This document shows positions 5,016-6,205 of a DNA stretch of 6,205 nt, one piece after another. Positions within the stretch are counted from its first letter, which is position 1. Each line of letters opens with the position of its first letter. Position numbers and translations under genes: made by a program. Origin of the DNA: Actinobacteria bacterium UBA2236 (GTDB lineage Bacteria; Actinomycetota; Actinomycetes; Nanopelagicales; Nanopelagicaceae); assembly GCA_002347935.1 (NCBI GenBank), contig DDYK01000033.1, positions 1 to 6,205 on the forward strand. The letters are read 5' to 3'. The notes beneath the pieces are model-generated. The model did not search any database, was not told where the DNA came from, and was given only the letters and a program-made list of their open reading frames with translations.

Positions 5016-5462
5016 CTACTTCCCTTCGCTACTTGTTGCCTGAAGTATTGCATCTTTTGTAGCCATCCATCCCAATAAAGCGCATTTTACTCTAGCTGGA
5101 AACTTAGAAACTCCAGCAAAAGCTACGCCATCTCCGATTAGCTCTTCATTGCCAGAATCTGTTCCTTTGCTTAAGACCATGACCTGGAAAGAATCGATAA
5201 TTTTTAGGACCTCGGCGATTTCTTTACCCATCACTAAATCCGATACTACTGAAGTGCTAGCTTGCGAGATTGAGCATCCAATTCCGTCCCAACTAACGTC
5301 TATCACCCTTTTGCCATCAGTATGCAGATTTAAAGTAATCTCATCGCCACATGAGGTGTTTATATGTTGAACTTGAATTGTTGGATTTGGTTTTAACGCC
5401 TTATTAAGAGGGCGCTTATAGTGCTCCAAAATAACTTCTTGATAGAGAGAATCTAGTTCCAT
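5016..5462 (-). CDS. sufU: SufU sulfur acceptor / Fe-S assembly protein
   Basis: A 148-residue U-type assembly protein. It begins MELDSLYQEVILEHYKRPLN, the family N-terminus, and keeps the zinc ligand set: Cys38 and Asp40 in NTSCGDE, Cys63 in GIGCSISQAS, and Cys127 in RVKCALLGW. In Gram-positive SUF systems the zinc-bound SufU swaps a ligand with the SufS active site, so that one of its cysteines (Cys38 here) takes the persulfide from SufS and hands it to SufBCD. About 18 residues lie between the second cysteine's helix and the third cysteine that are absent from IscU, as is typical of SufU (GTDSGNEELIGDGVAFAGVS, 100-119). The ATG overlaps the sufS stop codon by one base (TAATG at 5460-5464), so the two proteins are translationally coupled. 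All key residues are present. Confidence 0.95.
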   Translation of the reverse strand: MELDSLYQEVILEHYKRPLNKALKPNPTIQVQHINTSCGDEITLNLHTDGKRVIDVSWDGIGCSISQASTSVVSDLVMGKEIAEVLKIIDSFQVMVLSKGTDSGNEELIGDGVAFAGVSKFPARVKCALLGWMATKDAILQATSSEGK

Positions 5463-6205
5463 TATCGGCTCTCGAAGTACTTTCTTGCGCGCTCCACTCC
5501 ATCAATTAAAGCTTCAATCTCATCAAAGTCGTTATATAGATAGAAAGAAGCTCGCGTGGTAGCAACAGTCTTAAAGCGTCTCATTAGCGGCCATGCGCAG
5601 TGATGACCAGTTCTTACTGCAATCCCATATTGATCAAGGGCTTGACCAAGATCATGTGGATGAACTCCCTCGACAGCAAAGGAGACTACTCCCCCGCGCA
5701 TCTCTAAATCTTTTGGTCCAATTACAGAAAGACCTTTAATGCCCTGCAAGCCATCAAGGGCTGCCTTAGTTAACTCAACTTCATGAGCGTGAATTTCATC
5801 AAGACCAATAGCGTTTAGATAATCAACTGCTGCTCCAAGTCCAATTGCTTGCGCCATATTTGGCACACCAGCTTCAAAGCGTTTAGGAGCGTCAAGATAT
5901 GTCGCTCTCTCCATTGTTACAGTTTCAATCATTGATCCACCGGTTAGAAAGGGTGGCATTTCATCTAGTAAGTTCTTCTTGCCCCAGAGGATTCCAACCC
6001 CAGTTGGTCCAAGCATCTTGTGGCCAGAGAAGGCAATAAAATCAACATTCAAAGCTTTTACATCTACTTTGTAATGAGGAACAGATTGACAGGCATCAAG
6101 AACAAATAGGGCGCCAACGCTATGTGCTTTTGCTGTTACTTGATCTAGAGGAACTATAGTTCCAAGCACATTTGATTGATGAGTAAGGGCAACAACTTTA
6201 GTTCT
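5462..6205 (-). CDS. sufS: SufS cysteine desulfurase, C-terminal 247 residues (N-terminus off right edge)
   Basis: PLP-dependent group II cysteine desulfurase, which removes sulfur from L-cysteine as a persulfide for Fe-S synthesis. The frame is open to the right edge and reads RTKVVALTHQSNVLGTIVPL there, so a start at the GTG 6169 would cut into the conserved fold; that codon is an internal valine. In fragment numbering: DACQS (37-41, Asp37 contacts PLP), SGHKMLGPTG (60-69, Lys63 forms the Schiff base), RFEAGVPN (109-116), and RTGHHCAWPLM (198-208, Cys203 carries the persulfide). Lys63 to Cys203 is 140 residues, close to the 138 in E. coli SufS (Lys226/Cys364). About 160 N-terminal residues are missing. 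The active-site Cys sits in the compact RTGHHCA loop of SufS rather than the longer IscS loop. It precedes and overlaps sufU by one base. Confidence 0.96.
   Translation of the reverse strand, partial: RTKVVALTHQSNVLGTIVPLDQVTAKAHSVGALFVLDACQSVPHYKVDVKALNVDFIAFSGHKMLGPTGVGILWGKKNLLDEMPPFLTGGSMIETVTMERATYLDAPKRFEAGVPNMAQAIGLGAAVDYLNAIGLDEIHAHEVELTKAALDGLQGIKGLSVIGPKDLEMRGGVVSFAVEGVHPHDLGQALDQYGIAVRTGHHCAWPLMRRFKTVATTRASFYLYNDFDEIEALIDGVERARKYFESR

Noticed and set aside
5149..5370. Plus-strand open frame opposite sufU
   Set aside because: Antisense to the SufU active-site region; no recognisable protein.
6167..6169. GTG as start of sufS
   Set aside because: The frame continues upstream to the window edge with conserved SufS residues (ALTHQSN), so this codon is an internal valine.
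1..6205. tRNA/rRNA genes, CRISPR array, insertion sequences, prophage or defence system
   Set aside because: No cloverleaf, direct-repeat array, transposase or integrase motif is visible; nearly all the sequence is explained by core genes.

Overview
The window looks like chromosomal core DNA from a small-genome, low-GC member of the Actinomycetota. By eye the GC content is in the low-to-mid 40s percent. The evidence is a DUF3099 membrane protein (a family I know only from actinobacteria), a SURF1 gene beside it, an infC-rpmI-rplT-TrmH order, and a sufS-sufU-sufT tail in which every reading frame has actinobacterial-type motifs. The low GC and tight spacing fit the freshwater acI/Nanopelagicales group best. 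That placement is inference, not something the sequence proves.

Layout. Positions 1-1566, minus strand, hold the translation cluster infC (IF3), rpmI (L35), rplT (L20) and a TrmH/SpoU rRNA methyltransferase cut by the left edge. It is read leftwards from a recognisable promoter at 1717-1745, behind a leader of about 145 nt filled with inverted repeats. Positions 1781-2816, plus strand, hold a divergent pair: a DUF3099 membrane protein and SURF1, a haem-copper oxidase assembly factor. Positions 2798-6205, minus strand, hold the end of a SUF iron-sulfur operon: sufS (N-terminus off the right edge), sufU and sufT. It is followed after 40 nt by an ABC half-exporter whose 3' end overlaps the 3' end of SURF1 by 19 bp.

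How it works together. SufS takes sulfur from cysteine and SufU accepts it. The SufBCD scaffold, presumably encoded beyond the right edge, assembles the cluster, and SufT helps maturation or delivery. The ABC exporter is co-directional and probably co-transcribed, but its substrate is unknown. SURF1 supports cytochrome c oxidase assembly, and DUF3099 is a candidate partner by position only. IF3, L35 and L20 are the classic autoregulated cluster.

I see no dramatic new system. The most interesting points are: infC very probably starts at an AUC codon, so the ATG 24 nt upstream and the TTG 54 nt upstream are likely wrong starts; and the infC leader carries several copies of a GGUC/GACC core that could pair in mutually exclusive ways, like a switch. 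No tRNA, rRNA, CRISPR array, insertion sequence or prophage is visible, and no gap between genes is longer than about 215 bases.
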